A DNA stretch of 64,000 nucleotides from Stratiolaelaps scimitus (lineage: Eukaryota > Arthropoda > Arachnida > Mesostigmata > Laelapidae): contig JABWDB010000007.1 in assembly GCA_019614645.1 (NCBI GenBank), forward strand, positions 1,798,001-1,862,000. The letters run 5' to 3'. The translations under genes were made by a program, and so were the position numbers. How positions within the stretch are numbered: the stretch's first letter is position 1; every line of letters starts with the position of its first letter. Under the pieces are notes generated by a model that was not told the origin of the DNA, did no database searches, and saw nothing but the letters and a program-made list of their open reading frames with translations. Positions 1-11,946 of this stretch are shown here, one piece after another.

Positions 1-296
1 TAGTTGTCTTGTTGGACCTCTGCAAAGCATTCGACTCAGTCGGTCGGGGACCTTTTAATTACAGCAGGAGCACCTATCTCAAGAGTATGTTCGATGTGGC
101 TCTTCAGAGACGAGCATTTGATCGAAAGACGGGTCCTAACCTTCTAATGTCTGTGTCGTATTCCAATAATGATGGCCGTCGATGGTTTCGTTCAAAAAAT
201 GTTTGCAACTCTCTCGTAAGTGAAATTCGCGGCTTACAGTATCATTTACGAGTATCTAACTCCGTACGCACAAAGCACTCTTTAAATATGTTGTAA
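1..296 (+). pseudogene. LINE reverse transcriptase remnant, internally deleted
   Basis: The reading frame opens at the window edge with a reverse-transcriptase block A signature (VVLLDLCKAFDSV). It then jumps to a sequence typical of the C-terminal end of CR1/Jockey-like LINE ORF2 (a GRRWFRSKNVCNSL stretch and a short tail ending KHSLNML). The catalytic YxDD region and everything between block A and the C-terminus are missing, so this is an internally deleted, dead copy. The stop codon is followed by an A/T-rich tail of repeated taaa/ataa units, as at LINE 3' ends. The 5' part lies outside the window. Family assignment rests on motif resemblance only. Confidence 0.55.
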
Positions 297-811
297 ATAA
301 ATAAATTAATTAAATATATAATAAATATCCATATATATATATATATATATATAATCTTTAAACATACACTTAACAATAGAAGTAGATATTCAAGAACCAG
401 TCTTTGCCAGCATCTCGTGGTAGTGCCATGATGGTTCTTGTGATTGGCATACTAATTATAATGCTCATAATGTCACACACCCTTAACAAAAATGTAGATC
501 TTCTTATGTTGCGTTAAATGCTGCGACGCCGCAGTGAAGGATCTAATAATTTAGGGTTGAGACAAATGGTAATCCCATAAACTAGTGTGATCCAATTATG
601 GGATTATATTAGTAAGCAATTCGAATGATATGATATGCTTAACAGCTGAGAACACAAACTATTAAAATTTGACGCATGCCTTTCAAGGGCCCCGTTCAAT
701 ATACGCAATGAATGGCTTAGGAAGAAATATATATATATAGCGCGAAGAGGTCATATTGTAGAGTTAGGAACGCCTAAGTGCTCTTAGTCGTAGATATCAT
801 CAAGCAAACGC

Positions 812-849
<38 letters not shown>

Positions 850-2540
850 TAAAGGAGACGTTTTTGGGGTAGAGGTAGTCGACGCTCCTTGGTGGGGTGG
901 TATACTTTGTATAATACGTTAGGCCAGAGTGGCCGTAAGTCCGACCCTAGTGACCAACATCCAAAAACTCCTCCCAAAATGAACGTAGAGACCCCCCCAA
1001 GCATCACGAGTGAGTTCTGCTCTTCCTGTATGCCTTGATATAACAGCAGGAGCACTAACGACGACGACGACGATGATGATGATGTTGACGTGGCGAACAT
1101 GGTTCACTCGTTGGGAGATCGGGGATTACGGGCCCAGACAGGCACGAGGTGCTGGTGGTAGTGGTAGCTGTGCTGGTCATCAGGGGGTGTTTAGCGAACA
1201 CCACGAAGCGATGGTCCCCCAAAGAGAACCACACCCCCTACGTATCGTCCTGCTGCGATTCAATGGATTATACACTAGCACCAAGTGACCAACACGTTAT
1301 CCCGTTATCACATCGGCATCTCCACCCAGTCGGCCGTGAGCGGTGGGGTTCGCTGTAGCCCGCCACGTGCGAGCGTCCCATACCCATTCATTCCGACTCC
1401 CATTCACCGGGCGATGTTTGTAGTAGCATTGCTTTATTATTATAGTACTTATCTCAGGTGTATCATCTCACTGTCGCGATTAGCGCCTCTTTAGTCGTCA
1501 CCCATGTTCCTTCATTGGGGTCCCACATGAGCATTTCTCTGCTACGAGACTACGCGGTCGGTCTTCGGCATTTGTTGACGGGTGTTTCTTCTTTTGGTGA
1601 AAGACGAAATAGTTCTGGAAAAGCTCAAGCCCGAAGACACTACAAGCGTAAACAGCAATCAATCAACTCGTGCGGTGGTACTAGTAACTGGTGAACACGC
1701 AATGGTGTGCAAGAGATAGGTAACGCAATAAACCTTGAAGGACTTGACCCATCTAGACCGAAGACCCCACTGTTACAACAAGTGTATTACATACTAGCGT
1801 ACATAATCAAGTACGATGCTGTCCCAAGGCTGATATAAGCGTATAGAGCGTGTCGTATCTGACAGTGAAGAGGAAGTAAGACACAGGCTGACCATCGGAT
1901 CCGTACTTCGGCTCCTCTGGCCTTTAGATCTTGCCCATGAATAATTTCCCTTGAGTCGTCCACTCAGTCCATGCTAAAACCCTCAGACTAACCACTCGTG
2001 TCCTGGCCCTGCCAGGCACGGTACAGGGTGACTCCACCCAAATGTGCATTCAGCTGTGGACGCTCAGAATCATCTGATCAAGATCAATGTCCCCGTATAA
2101 CTGCGTCAGCACGCCAATATGCACTTCGAATTGGATAGAGTAACTGAATGCTGAGAGAATTAAAAATAAGTAACAATATACTCGACATGTTCTTGAAGTA
2201 ATATCGACGTGGTCTCCAGGCCAGCCACCTAATAGGGGAACCGCTCAGAGTCAGCTGAAAAAAATCATCAGCTGAACTGAATGCTCACCATATGCGACTT
2301 TGTCCCGAACCGTCTGTCTGGATCCTCTTCCGACGACGCTAGAGGATGGCGTATTTTAGCCTTTTTTTCTTCAAACACGCGTCTTAGAGTGTTTGATTCA
2401 ATTGTTGTACATGTTTACTCGACGTAGCTTCTCGCCTTTGATTTATTTCGTTACAGAGGAACAATGTTACTAATGTCACAGCAGTGTTCTGATATACCCC
2501 ATCTATTAGGCGTGTCCGATGCTGCCGTCTGAATAGACAG
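297..2540. other. intergenic, no gene recognised
   Basis: No open frame here looks coding. The stretch holds a (TA)n tract at 331-353, a second longer one at 815-846, and a short GAC/GAT triplet run near 1060-1085 that creates artificial Thr/Asp-rich frames. I see nothing else I can name. Confidence 0.5.
813..847. repeat. (TA)n microsatellite
   Basis: About 32 bases of uninterrupted TA. It produces the false Tyr-Ile repeats seen when the minus strand is translated. Confidence 0.9.
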
Positions 2541-2921
2541 GGTGTGTCTGAACTTTCAACGCAAGCGGGTTTCGACTGGCACTACCCATTCGTAATTTGC
2601 TCAGGAATAATCATTGATATGATTACTATTTGCTTTTTTGTGACACATCCTAATGCGAAAATGAAAACACTGTACTGCTATTGTCTATGTAACATCATGT
2701 TGGGCGCTATGTGTAAATGTTGGGATATGACAAACACGGCCGTCGCCATCGTGATCACGCCGTCGAGCGAACTTCTATCGAGGAGCCAGAGAGAACTGCT
2801 AGCTCTTGTTCCGATGGGCGGCACATGGTGGCGGAACATGCGCAGCGATTTGCTAGCCCAGGAAATCGATGAAAACATAAATACACGTGGTCATTCACCG
2901 ATGCCGAGAGATCCGTACTAA
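2541..2921 (+). CDS. possible exon or gene fragment with two hydrophobic segments
   Basis: An open frame of about 127 codons with no ATG at its left end. It starts just after a CAG that could be a splice acceptor (2538-2540). It has a hydrophobic stretch (YPFVICSGIIIDMITICFFV) that could span a membrane and a second Cys-rich hydrophobic patch (LYCYCLCNIMLGAMC), followed by a hydrophilic tail. I do not recognise a family. It could be the last exon of a membrane protein, a pseudogene, or a chance frame. Confidence 0.18.
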   Translation, partial: GVSELSTQAGFDWHYPFVICSGIIIDMITICFFVTHPNAKMKTLYCYCLCNIMLGAMCKCWDMTNTAVAIVITPSSELLSRSQRELLALVPMGGTWWRNMRSDLLAQEIDENINTRGHSPMPRDPY

Positions 2922-5600
2922 TCAACGCCACGTTCGAGCCATCACATCGAGTAGGCCGGCAGCTATTGGCGGCCCGATTCTTCCATTCGTACCGATCGCA
3001 CAGTTGTCCGTCATGACAATCCTCCTGACGGCGTCATCCACGAATCCGAGAATCCGATCAATCGTTTCTCATCATCATCAAATGTAATTTCCGATCGGGT
3101 TCATCCAACGACGGCGTGGGCAGCCCGGCGAAGGTTGCCATCCCGTAGGCGTTTCGTTACGAACATATCAGTTCGCTTAGGCTTCCCAACGAAAGGGTTC
3201 ACCAAGAACATCAACAACAGCAACAAGGAAGAAGGGTGGAGGGGGGGGTGGTATCACGTACAGCGGTAGCGGTAATAATAATGTGGCCATCGTAACTTGT
3301 TGATATTTGTCTTGTTTAATGATCCTGTCCCCGCATTTCCGACAGCGTGGAGATGGCAGAGGAGCAAGCAGATCACCCGCGCGAGCACTTTCGAACGGCT
3401 GGATCAAGTGACCATCGCGTCGATGTTCGTCGACCCAACGCGAACAGCGGCGTGGTAGAACTGTCCGAAACACGAAATATGAATGGTCTCAACACATTGG
3501 ATTAGTCTCACCGCCGGCAATCATAGCGGTAGCTGCGGGCGGAATCGCATGAAACCCAGCTGGGTAGAACGAACGCTTTGTCCAACTTAGGCGACTGTCC
3601 ACCGTCGATTTGATGCCGCTTTTACTTTTTAGTAACGAACAGTAAAATGATCTATAACATTGAGAAGCCATTGAGAGTCTTTCTTGTGGTTCTCTACAGA
3701 AAGAACGTTATCATGTTTGGATCAGAGAGAGAGCAGGACATTTTTCCAAGGGCAGCTTTAATAGAAAAAGGCTCATTTCTGTCTGAATAACAGATTATGA
3801 CGAGGGAAACAGTGATTTGGCTACTCGATGTAGAGGAACATCTTATTTAATTATATTTGTGTACCTTTTGCATATGCATATTCTGACTGCAATAATAATA
3901 ATAAATATAAAATCTGACCGGGGTTGCAATTAGTGTTCTATCCGTATGATGCACATTATAAATTCGATCATCGTCGATGTTGCCGGGGCCCAGATGCCAA
4001 GCGGATGGAACTTCATGCAAGCGCAGAAATCGACTCCAAAGTACACAGAGGCTACTTTCATCAACCTCCTGTTTCACGACAGCATTCCCATGTTACAGCA
4101 AAACATATGACCGCCACCTAGCGGATCTGCATATCGACTTGTATAGATTTATCATATCGACTAATGAATAAAAGTCAGACGGTCGTGAGGGCAGAGGCCC
4201 AGAGAGACCTGAGAGTTCGACGGCAGGAGACATTGGAGTACGTTTATTACTTCTCTAGATGTTGACCAGTACTAAAGCTGCATAAAACTCGTTCAGACGA
4301 CAAGCAACAGCTTGAACGCGATGACGATATTTCACTTGGGGATGCTGTAACTATTAGATTGCATCGAGCAGTGGTACAATGACACTCACCGAACTGTCCG
4401 AGGACATGCTCGTCCATTTTCGGGTTCCAGCAGGCTGCTGTGGGGATCCTCATCCTGGCGTCTGTCTAACTGGTGTGTAAACAAGGGGTCACACTGAGCA
4501 ATGTTTCAACGTGGAAGCCAATCTGATCGGCTACCAATCCACTCACACAGGCAGGCAGACACACGCGAACAAAAATACATAAGCACACACACACACACGC
4601 ACGCACGCACGAACACAGAGACACAATTTTAAGGCGGCGTTATTGTCATCCCATGTGGTGTCGCAGCACGAGAATGAACTCAGGACTCAGACGGCCACTA
4701 TGTATCCACAGTGAATATCCAACGAACGAATAACGCACACACCGAGGAACGACGATTAAAAATCAGAACGTTCCCCTGACAATTTGATGATATCCAAAAA
4801 ATCGAAGTATCGATCGCGCAGTGTCTGAGAACTTGTATCTCCACTTTCCAGCTGTGAGTCACTTCCGTGGCACTGGGTCAGCACAGCGCGCTCCAATTCC
4901 AGTGGCGACCGGCGAGCAGTGACCTCGAAGATCTGACTCTACCGTCTGAAGTTACCGTTCACCAGAACTAACGGCTTCGCTAGCGGTGCGGTCAGCCGGA
5001 CACGCGATCAGTGGTGGTCATGTTACCACATCGAATTTTGGCAAAATCATCTGTCGGAGCCATCATGTGTTTTGTCAAAATTCACGGGCCAAGATTGTGT
5101 CAATATTGTTGACACGCTGTTTACGATATCAGCTACAGGGCTGCTGCCGTTTTTTCTGTCGTTGTCGTGCTTATGGCAGTAGTCGTTATTGTTGAGCATT
5201 ATTTGATTCTTCCTTGCTGTTTAATTGCTCATAACACGTTCGATTCACGTTGGACGCTGGGTGGTGACTTTTTCTCGCTTCGCACTGCACAGCTTCGAGG
5301 TCTGCCAACCGCCCTCCCTCTCGGCTGTTGAAGCCCACTGGCTTCACGAGACAGGCTCAGCCGTTGCCACAGAAGCAGGACCAACGACGGAGAACATGTG
5401 GCGGTGAAGTGCACGGAGTGGTAAGCGGGTACCGTGCCACCCTGCTCCTAGCTGACTGAGTCTGCCAGCAAGCAGCGTCCCCGCCGCGGGTGGCAATCTT
5501 AGCCCCTCCCCACCCTAGCTAAGAGGGCTGAGGAAACTGCTCGACCCCACTAGAAACACACGCGCTCAATAGCACCGATCGTACGTACACCGCTGAACGC
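2922..5600. other. intergenic, no gene recognised
   Basis: Scattered short frames only. A (CA)n-like purine/pyrimidine run lies near 4575-4610. No splice-consistent conserved exon was recognised on either strand. Confidence 0.45.
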
Positions 5601-5619
5601 AACACAGCCAGCGGGGTTC

Positions 5620-6640
5620 TACACGGCTGGCTGTGGAGGTAGACGATCTCCTGTCTCAGCTGAAGGATGACACAGTGGCATATACATCTGCAGCTACAGC
5701 CACCGCAACCACAGGACGTTTCGGCTCGTCAGCATCGGTCGAGCTCGATATTCCTCTTCTCAGTCGCGACAGACAACAACAACGACAACAACAACAACGA
5801 TCGGCAGGAATCTTTTGCAAGAGTCCGTCACTTGTTACCAGCCACATCAACGCACCGGGGGAATATCAGCAGACACTCGCGGATCGACTACCTTCAAAGC
5901 AGCAGCAGCAGCAGCAACGACGTCTGTAGCGTCCGCAGTGTCGCCCGCGACAGTAGTCGTCGTAGAAAAATGGAACGCCAGGCGCTGCCATAGCCGTCCA
6001 CCCGGTGCCAATGACAAAACAGGCGACCACCGGCCGGCACCGTGGTAGCGAGCCTGTTGAGCACCAGCGCTCACGGCCCATTCGCTAGTCTCGCTGTTGT
6101 TTTCGTTGGTCCTCGAGCAAACAGCTCGTTGAGGCAACAACAACAGCAGCAGCAGCAGCAGCAAGTCGTTGCCGTCGTAGAGGAATCGTTCAACCGTCGC
6201 GTCGCGATCACCACCGGCCACCACCACCAGCACGGCTAGCTCAGTTCTCCTACTCCTAGCTCCTTCCTAGTGGCAGAGCCTTCGTTGTCGCTTCGCTCGC
6301 CGCAACAAGCTCCCTCCGACGGAACATCTGGTCGCTGTCGACCGCCGTGAGAGAGAGGACCCAACTGGGCGAGGGTGCCAGTGATCCAACTGCGGCTATC
6401 TTCCGATGGATGTGTCTATGTGTGATGTTGTGATGATGTTGTTGTTGCGGCGGCGGCGGTGGCGGCGGTGGCGGCGGCTGCAGCAGTAACCGCGGAGATG
6501 GCGTCACCTGGCGGTAGGTGATGCGGACATCGAGTGCCCTGAAATAGCCTGCTGGCTTGGACGACAGACACGGCGGCACTTCGCCGCCGAACGTAGATAC
6601 GTCCCGGCAGCAGCGTCGTCGTCTCGGGTGGTAGCATGTC
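5620..6640. repeat. GC-rich island with CAG, CAA and GGC trinucleotide repeats
   Basis: The region contains CAA runs (about 5775-5800), CAG runs (about 5900-5918 and 6137-6162) and GGC/GGT runs (about 6447-6480), and is more GC-rich than its surroundings. Open frames of up to about 130 codons occur on both strands (for example 5633-5929 on plus, beginning VEVDDLLSQLKDDTV and ending in poly-Q), but no frame is favoured. It may be the promoter, 5' UTR or first exon of a regulatory gene. No gene is asserted. Confidence 0.5.
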
Positions 6641-6780
6641 AATGACACGTCGTCAGGAAGACGAAAACAAGAAAAGGAATAAAATCAAGAAGGAGAAACA
6701 CGGCCATCCGCTACTGTGCGCGTTAACACAGTTACTTTGTACATGGACAGGCAGCGATTGTGAAATATACGCAAAAAGTA

Positions 6781-6990
6781 ACAGCAACAACGAACAACGA
6801 TAGCTACAAGAAACAACAACGAACAACAATAGCAACAACATACAACAACGAACAAGAAACAACAACAACAAACGAGAAACAACAGCGAAAAAGAAACAAC
6901 AACAACAAACAATAACAACAACGAACAAGTAACAACAACAACAACAACAACAAACAAACAATAACAACAACGAACAACGAACAACAAACA
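6781..6990. repeat. CAA/AAC-rich degenerate trinucleotide tract
   Basis: About 210 bases made almost entirely of AAC/CAA/CGAA units. It creates long Leu/Val/Cys-rich frames on the minus strand that are artefacts of the repeat. Confidence 0.85.
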
Positions 6991-9394
6991 CTCAGGTCAC
7001 TCCGTGGGAGAACGAGGACTGGGACGGGGTGAGGTGTCGGAGGAACTCCGTCAAAATGGTCAAGCTCAGGTAGATAAAACACGCTCGTTCACTTTAATGG
7101 CTAGGCAGCTATTGAATATGGCACTAAATATATTTGGCTAACATAGATACAACGAGATATTTGTGTACAAGCAAATGTAGCATATTCTATCATACAAGCA
7201 AGTTATCGAACGGTATCAGTATACATTCTAGATGTGTCATATTTTGTTTATTATAAATAAATTGACTTGTTAATTGTTATTCATCTGACTTTAGGCGTTT
7301 GACATTGATTTCAGTTTGCGCCGTCGAATTAACTTTAAGGTTTTGCAAATTGGCAAAAAAACATGACCCGCTCTTTCTTTCTCTCTTCGAGTTGCAATTG
7401 GTCTAATTGACCTATTGAAAGATAACGAACGAAGCCATGGCAGCTTGTTCTCAGTTCGATTCGGTTGAAGTTAACGGCTGCAAATGTCGAATGACAAATT
7501 CGATTGGGCCAAATGATCGTAGCTGGCTCAGCATTTCATCTTATTAAGAGACCACGACAGGAACGCAGCACAAGCTGACGTCTGGAGAACAAGCCTCATT
7601 CCAGACATGAAGTCGCAAATAGATTGATTTGATCACAGGGATTTTTTCTAACTTATTAGACGGATTAGATTGATTAATTTTTGGCCGCATAGTATCAATG
7701 GTACGGTCATATGGCGCGCTGACAACAATTGCTCGTTCGATAGCTTCAGCGCATCGGTCGGTGTCAAGCCATCGTTGAACGGTAAAATATATTCATTCAT
7801 TCCTAGCTATCCTCAAGTTGCAAACTCAAATATTACTCCTCGTGCTCACTTCCCAGCATTACTTACAGTGTTTCACAATTGCTTGATATGTTTCCAATTC
7901 GGCGAGCAGAGCGCTGAATTTGATCGGCTCATAACGCTGCTGACATTGCAGTGTTTAGTAATACTGTATTGCTTAGTATTGCTAATGAACCAGGTCAGCT
8001 ACATGATACGATCTCATGTACCCCTCGTGCATGTTTTGATTACGTTCGCAATTCTTTCAAAAGCGTAGTACATAGGGGGCAAACTATTGAACAAAGCGAG
8101 GACCCCAATGTTCGCAATGAGGAAACTGTCGATGTTTCTAAGCGGTCCTCGGTTCTGCTTCTTCTTCTCTCTACTACGATCTAATTAATATTCAACTATG
8201 CATTGGGGCGCTAATGAATTCGGCGATCAGAACGCACAGATTTAGAAGGCACAGAACGGACCTGTTCTGGAAAATTAGCCCATAGTTGATCTCTCGTAGG
8301 CGAAGATGCTGAAGATAACGCAGTATATCATCGTTTAATAGATTTCGCATTCGTAGGAACGGATGGAGCACTGAAATCTCTGTACGGCAATAGTAGCAAT
8401 GAATCAAGGCTTTCTCCAGGTCGCGTACCGCTTCCAACGCCGGATACAGAAGGAGACAGCGTTTCAAACTAACTAAATACTTATTCGTCAATCTCTATGT
8501 AATCCTATTTCTTTATGTTTATATAAAATTGCCCAGTTAGATTTATTTCAGCTTGCAATCAACTTATATTAACTATAATATTTTAATTGAGTTAAAATCA
8601 AATTCGGAAGCATATCATGACTGCTGTCTTGGTGCTCGGGTGCGTATGCGAGGACAAGCTGCGGACTATCAGCGACGCGGTATCAAGATTAGAAAAAATT
8701 GAACGCTGCCTTGTAATCCTGCGACGGGCGGTGTGGGGGCGAGCAGTTGAAGTCATGGATATGCACTGCCGCTTTTACGAATGTGGACAATCCAAATTAG
8801 TGATTGCTCAGGACGATGGCGTATTACTGGAAACTAATCCGACCATGCTAATAGAGTCATCACTGTTAGATGATGAGCTTTCTGTGAAGGGTACTATTTT
8901 TGAGCCCGAATCACAACTCGACGAATGACGCATACCGGCTGAGAGACGGGTTGGCTGGTCAGAGAGCAACGATCCTGCAATGATAGGCTTTTCCGAGAGA
9001 GGTTATCTCAAATAGGAGAGTGACCGAGGTTAGCCTCCTTGTAGTTGGATACACAATAGTGAAGTTAGAGCGCTGTAATCATCATTCATCCAGCAGCAGT
9101 TGCTGAAGGAATGAGTATCATTGAGAAAATTCAAGCAAGCGACAACTGGGTCTCATTGAGGAAATGAGAGTTCATTAAAGAGAAAGTATGACCAACGGGT
9201 GACCTAATGTGTTGACGACGACACTGACAGCTGGTGAGTAATTTTATGCTAAAACGCAAGGAGATCCATCATATTCATACATAAGAAGTGACCCCCAAAA
9301 AGTATTCTACTTATTTGGAAAATAAAACAATGTTAAAAAGCACTGGGATACGCCTAGTCCAGAAAGTAAGCGATATACAACATGGTACGATACT
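6991..9394. other. intergenic, no gene recognised
   Basis: AT-rich DNA. Open frames include 7670-8068 (+, no ATG at its start), 8192-8491 (-, Leu-rich) and 8617-8928 (+). None matches a family I recognise, and splice junctions joining them were not found. Confidence 0.4.
8617..8928 (+). CDS. hypothetical 103-residue ORF
   Basis: A complete ATG-to-TGA frame of 103 codons, mixed in composition, with an amphipathic stretch (SDAVSRLEKIERCLVILRR) and an acidic C-terminus. It has no signal peptide or membrane segment, and I recognise no domain. It may be chance. Confidence 0.15.
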   Translation: MTAVLVLGCVCEDKLRTISDAVSRLEKIERCLVILRRAVWGRAVEVMDMHCRFYECGQSKLVIAQDDGVLLETNPTMLIESSLLDDELSVKGTIFEPESQLDE

Positions 9395-9399
9395 AATAA

Positions 9400-9526
9400 T
9401 GTTATGTTCTTAATATTGGTATCCCTTAGTTATCTTACTTAGAATCAACACACTTTATCATTTTGCGACAATCCACGGCTGGCTAGTCATGTCCTAATTC
9501 AATATATTTATATATTAGATATAACA
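9400..9526 (-). repeat. 3' LTR of the gypsy-type element
   Basis: 127 bp, aligned without gaps to 13121-13247. It is preceded on the plus strand by the target duplication AATAA at 9395-9399. Confidence 0.93.
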
Positions 9527-9550
9527 CCATCCCTTCTAAGTGAAATACAT

Positions 9551-10137
9551 TTAGGTCCAGGTTTTTTTGCAACAATGGTCCCCATTTGCCCATCGCTGAT
9601 TGTTAGATGTTCGATAAACCCGGACATAAGCTTCTTCTCCTATTTCGAACATTTTCTTAGGAGCACCATGGTGCCGACAGAAGGTTTTTCTTTTAATAAC
9701 TATAGTTCTATGCAGATCCTCCGACCAAACAGGAGTGCGCAACAGCACCGTATGATAAATCTCCTGCGACCGCAGGAGATTTACCATACGGTACTGTTGT
9801 ACCGGGAGCGGTTCTGTAAGTCATCAGGAACGTTTGGATTGCTGATGAGATGTCCTCTTCCTTTCTAAGCTTAAACATTGCGCGTTCAAAAGTGTCTATA
9901 CACAAATCTTTAGACTTGGCCGCTACTCTTCTGATGAAAAAGTGTAGACCGTATATGCCGTATCCTGTAGACAGAAATCTTTGAATATTTTCGACGTAGA
10001 TTGTGTACCATTATTAGATACCAATATCTCAGCGTTTCCATACCTTGCACAAATATATAGTTCTGAGTTCTCTGATCGTAGACATCTTTTTTCCCAACCA
10101 GAAGCCAATGCATATAAGAACGGGCCAATTGTTTCAT
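9551..10137 (-). pseudogene. gypsy-type integrase, broken
   Basis: Fragments in different minus-strand frames read as integrase. The N-terminal fragment has KQLARSYMHWLLVGKKDV. The core has a degenerate catalytic strand, with SNNGTQSTSKIF where a DNGxQFxS motif is usual, followed by the conserved FHQKSSGQV region. The C-terminal half contains IQTFLMTYRTAPGTTVPYGK and ends in the YVRVYRTSNNQRWANGD segment typical of gypsy integrase tails. Reading frame is lost several times, and a fold-back repeat interrupts the frame at 9740-9799. It would not encode active enzyme. Confidence 0.85.
9740..9799. repeat. near-perfect 29-bp inverted repeat, 2-nt spacer
   Basis: The arms 9740-9768 and 9771-9799 are reverse complements with two mismatches and a two-base spacer. 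It lies inside the integrase relic and makes similar peptides appear on both strands. Confidence 0.9.
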
Positions 10138-10310
10138 TCTTAGAATTCCAGGATGGCCTATATGTAATACCTTTAGAAGCTAAGGACGAAGAATATTAGG
10201 TATTACAATCTTGTCTGATATGAAAAGACAATTTTTAATTACAGACAATTCTGTACGTCGATTCAAAAAATGACAAAAACAAGTTCCGTTTCTGGTATTT
10301 TTGATGGCCA

Positions 10311-10727
10311 CTAATATGTTCTAATGTACTCTATAACCTGTTGTATGGATTTGTCATATTTGGTGGTATCACGTATCTGATCCAGGGTCACGGGTAAAGT
10401 TGATATATGTTTGATTAGGACTTCATCTGTTTCGGCAGTTATTGTTGCAATTACTATATCTTCTATATCTGAGTACGTTGCACGTTTGGCTATTAGTCTC
10501 GATAAAGCATCCGATTGACCGAAATTCAGTCCTTTTTTCGATAGTGTTATTTTAAAATCGTATGAAAGTAGAATGACTGCCCATCTCCGTTTGAGGTTCG
10601 CGGTATGAATCGCTACTCCAGATTTCGAACCAAAAATTGATGAGGAGTGGTTTGCTATCTGTCTAGTGATAAAGTGAATTTCCGTCCGAAAATATATCGG
10701 TAAAATATTAAATAGCAACGAACACAA
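10311..10727 (-). pseudogene. gypsy-type RNase H / connection region
   Basis: A 138-codon frame containing IFGSKSGVAIHTANLKRRWA and the following ILLSYDFKI and ADALSRL-like (SDALSRLI) blocks. These are the conserved end of RNase H and the start of the linker to integrase in Ty3/gypsy pol. It lies between the RT and integrase relics on the same strand, as expected. The N-terminal catalytic part of RNase H is degraded in the adjoining 10740-10870 segment. Confidence 0.85.
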
Positions 10728-10879
10728 TTGCTAACGCCTCCCTTTCAGTCGTAGAGAGTACAGTCGTTGGGCCATATTTGGTGATTTACTTGCACGTGCT
10801 CGAAGTAATCTAACCGCACCAGGTGCCGTACCCATTTATATCTGCCGCCACAATGATTGGGTCACAATGCGTCAATAGA

Positions 10880-11450
10880 AGGTCTGAAGTGAAAATATCT
10901 CTTTGATCTCGTTTGAAGTAATTTTCACACCGACAGGTGTGAAAATTACTTCAAACGAGATCAAAGATCCGGAGTGGTCACTGTTTTTTTCTTCTCGAAA
11001 GATCGTCAAAGGGCGCTCGAAGTTCACGAGTGAATCGGAAATGAATCTACTATGGTACGGGATCATTGGTAAAAATGCTTCGTGCTTCGTTGATGTCATT
11101 CGGCCGTTGTATGGCAACTATCGCAGACATTTCTTTCAGGGTCTGGCTTTCTTCTGCTTTTATCAATGACAAAACCTAGATATCGTATCTGGTTGTTGTT
11201 CAAAAAAGAACATTTCGTGGGTTTGATTTTTAGGCCGAACGTATGTAGAAATACGGTGGAATACCGTTTGTCAAGCGATCGTTGTGTTCTTTCATCGTCG
11301 GCAAACTACGACGTCGTCGAGCTATGCCATAGCTTGTTCTATTCCGGCCAGCATGGGATCGACTGCTTGCAGGAAATATCGCGGGTGCACATTTTATACC
11401 GAACGCTAAACGATTATATTGAAATCATCCTTTTGGAGTGTTAATCGTGA
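10880..11450 (-). pseudogene. gypsy-type reverse transcriptase, broken
   Basis: Across minus-strand frames one can read INTPKG, the FQYNRLAFGIKCAPAIF block, the catalytic box as (stop)LDD at 11313-11324, then IKPTKCSFLNNNQIRYLGF and the FLPMIPYHSRFI thumb block. The tyrosine codon of the expected YLDD is TAG (11322-11324), and there are further stops and frameshifts. A 32-bp perfect inverted repeat (10900-10967) lies at its C-terminal end. It is an inactive relic. Confidence 0.85.
10900..10967. repeat. perfect 32-bp inverted repeat, 4-nt spacer
   Basis: 10900-10931 is the exact reverse complement of 10936-10967 and the spacer is GACA. It sits within the RT/RNase H junction of the LTR element. 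Confidence 0.95.
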
Positions 11451-11835
11451 CAAGATGTTTGCTGTCGTCATCCATGGGGCTCTTTCCCGAGTGAGATTCG
11501 ATCCCTCATCTCAGCAAAGAAGTTTGTCGATGGAGTTAAGAAAATTGTTAGGGGAAGGGGATGACTATGTTTAACATGTAAAATTACTGATAACGTTGAT
11601 TTTTGTGTCTATGATGGCAACCAATTGCTGAGAGGAGAGCCAGACCGACTCTGGAAACTACTTTCAGTGACAGTCATAATTGTTATGTTCTTGCTGTGAG
11701 CTAGGTATTATTCTACTGTCTCTACAAGAAGAGTGGAAACGTGTCGATGTGTTTGCCCCTATGTATGCGTGAATATAATATGTTGTCAATGGTAACTTCG
11801 TCGGTTGCAGTGTGAGATTTTACACCTTTCACCTA

Positions 11836-11946
11836 TTTTTTTTTACGAGAACTCAAGCAATGTATGTTGCAGTTCCGTCAATAAACCGGCTGACCCACAG
11901 CCAACATTTAACGGCCACGATACTGCTTTCGGCACTGCTTCACAAG
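11836..11946 (-). mobile_element. SINE fragment inserted in the LTR element's protease
   Basis: On the minus strand, 11946-11883 matches the 3' body of the SINE copies at 34.4-34.6 and 41.0-41.2 kb (shared core: GCAGTGCCGAAAGCAGTATC-like, then GGCTGTG and GTCAGCC). The adjoining 11836-11886 is the 'tail' motif also seen near 14.97, 27.79 and 53.06 kb (GAGAACTCAAGCA, then GCAGTTCC and AATAAAC), preceded on the plus strand by a T run. The insertion begins directly after the protease Asp-Thr-Gly codons. Confidence 0.6.

Noticed and set aside
5633..6239. Several poly-Gln, poly-Asn and poly-Leu ORFs on both strands
   Set aside because: All follow from CAG/CAA repeats read in different frames. No frame shows non-repeat conserved sequence or a proper start.
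6653..7082. Leu/Val/Cys-rich minus-strand ORFs resembling membrane proteins
   Set aside because: They are translations of the CAA-rich tract and vanish outside it.
8192..8491. Minus-strand Leu-rich 99-codon frame faintly like a MutS-family helical region
   Set aside because: The resemblance is weak, no ATP-binding exons were found nearby, and no splice junctions support it.
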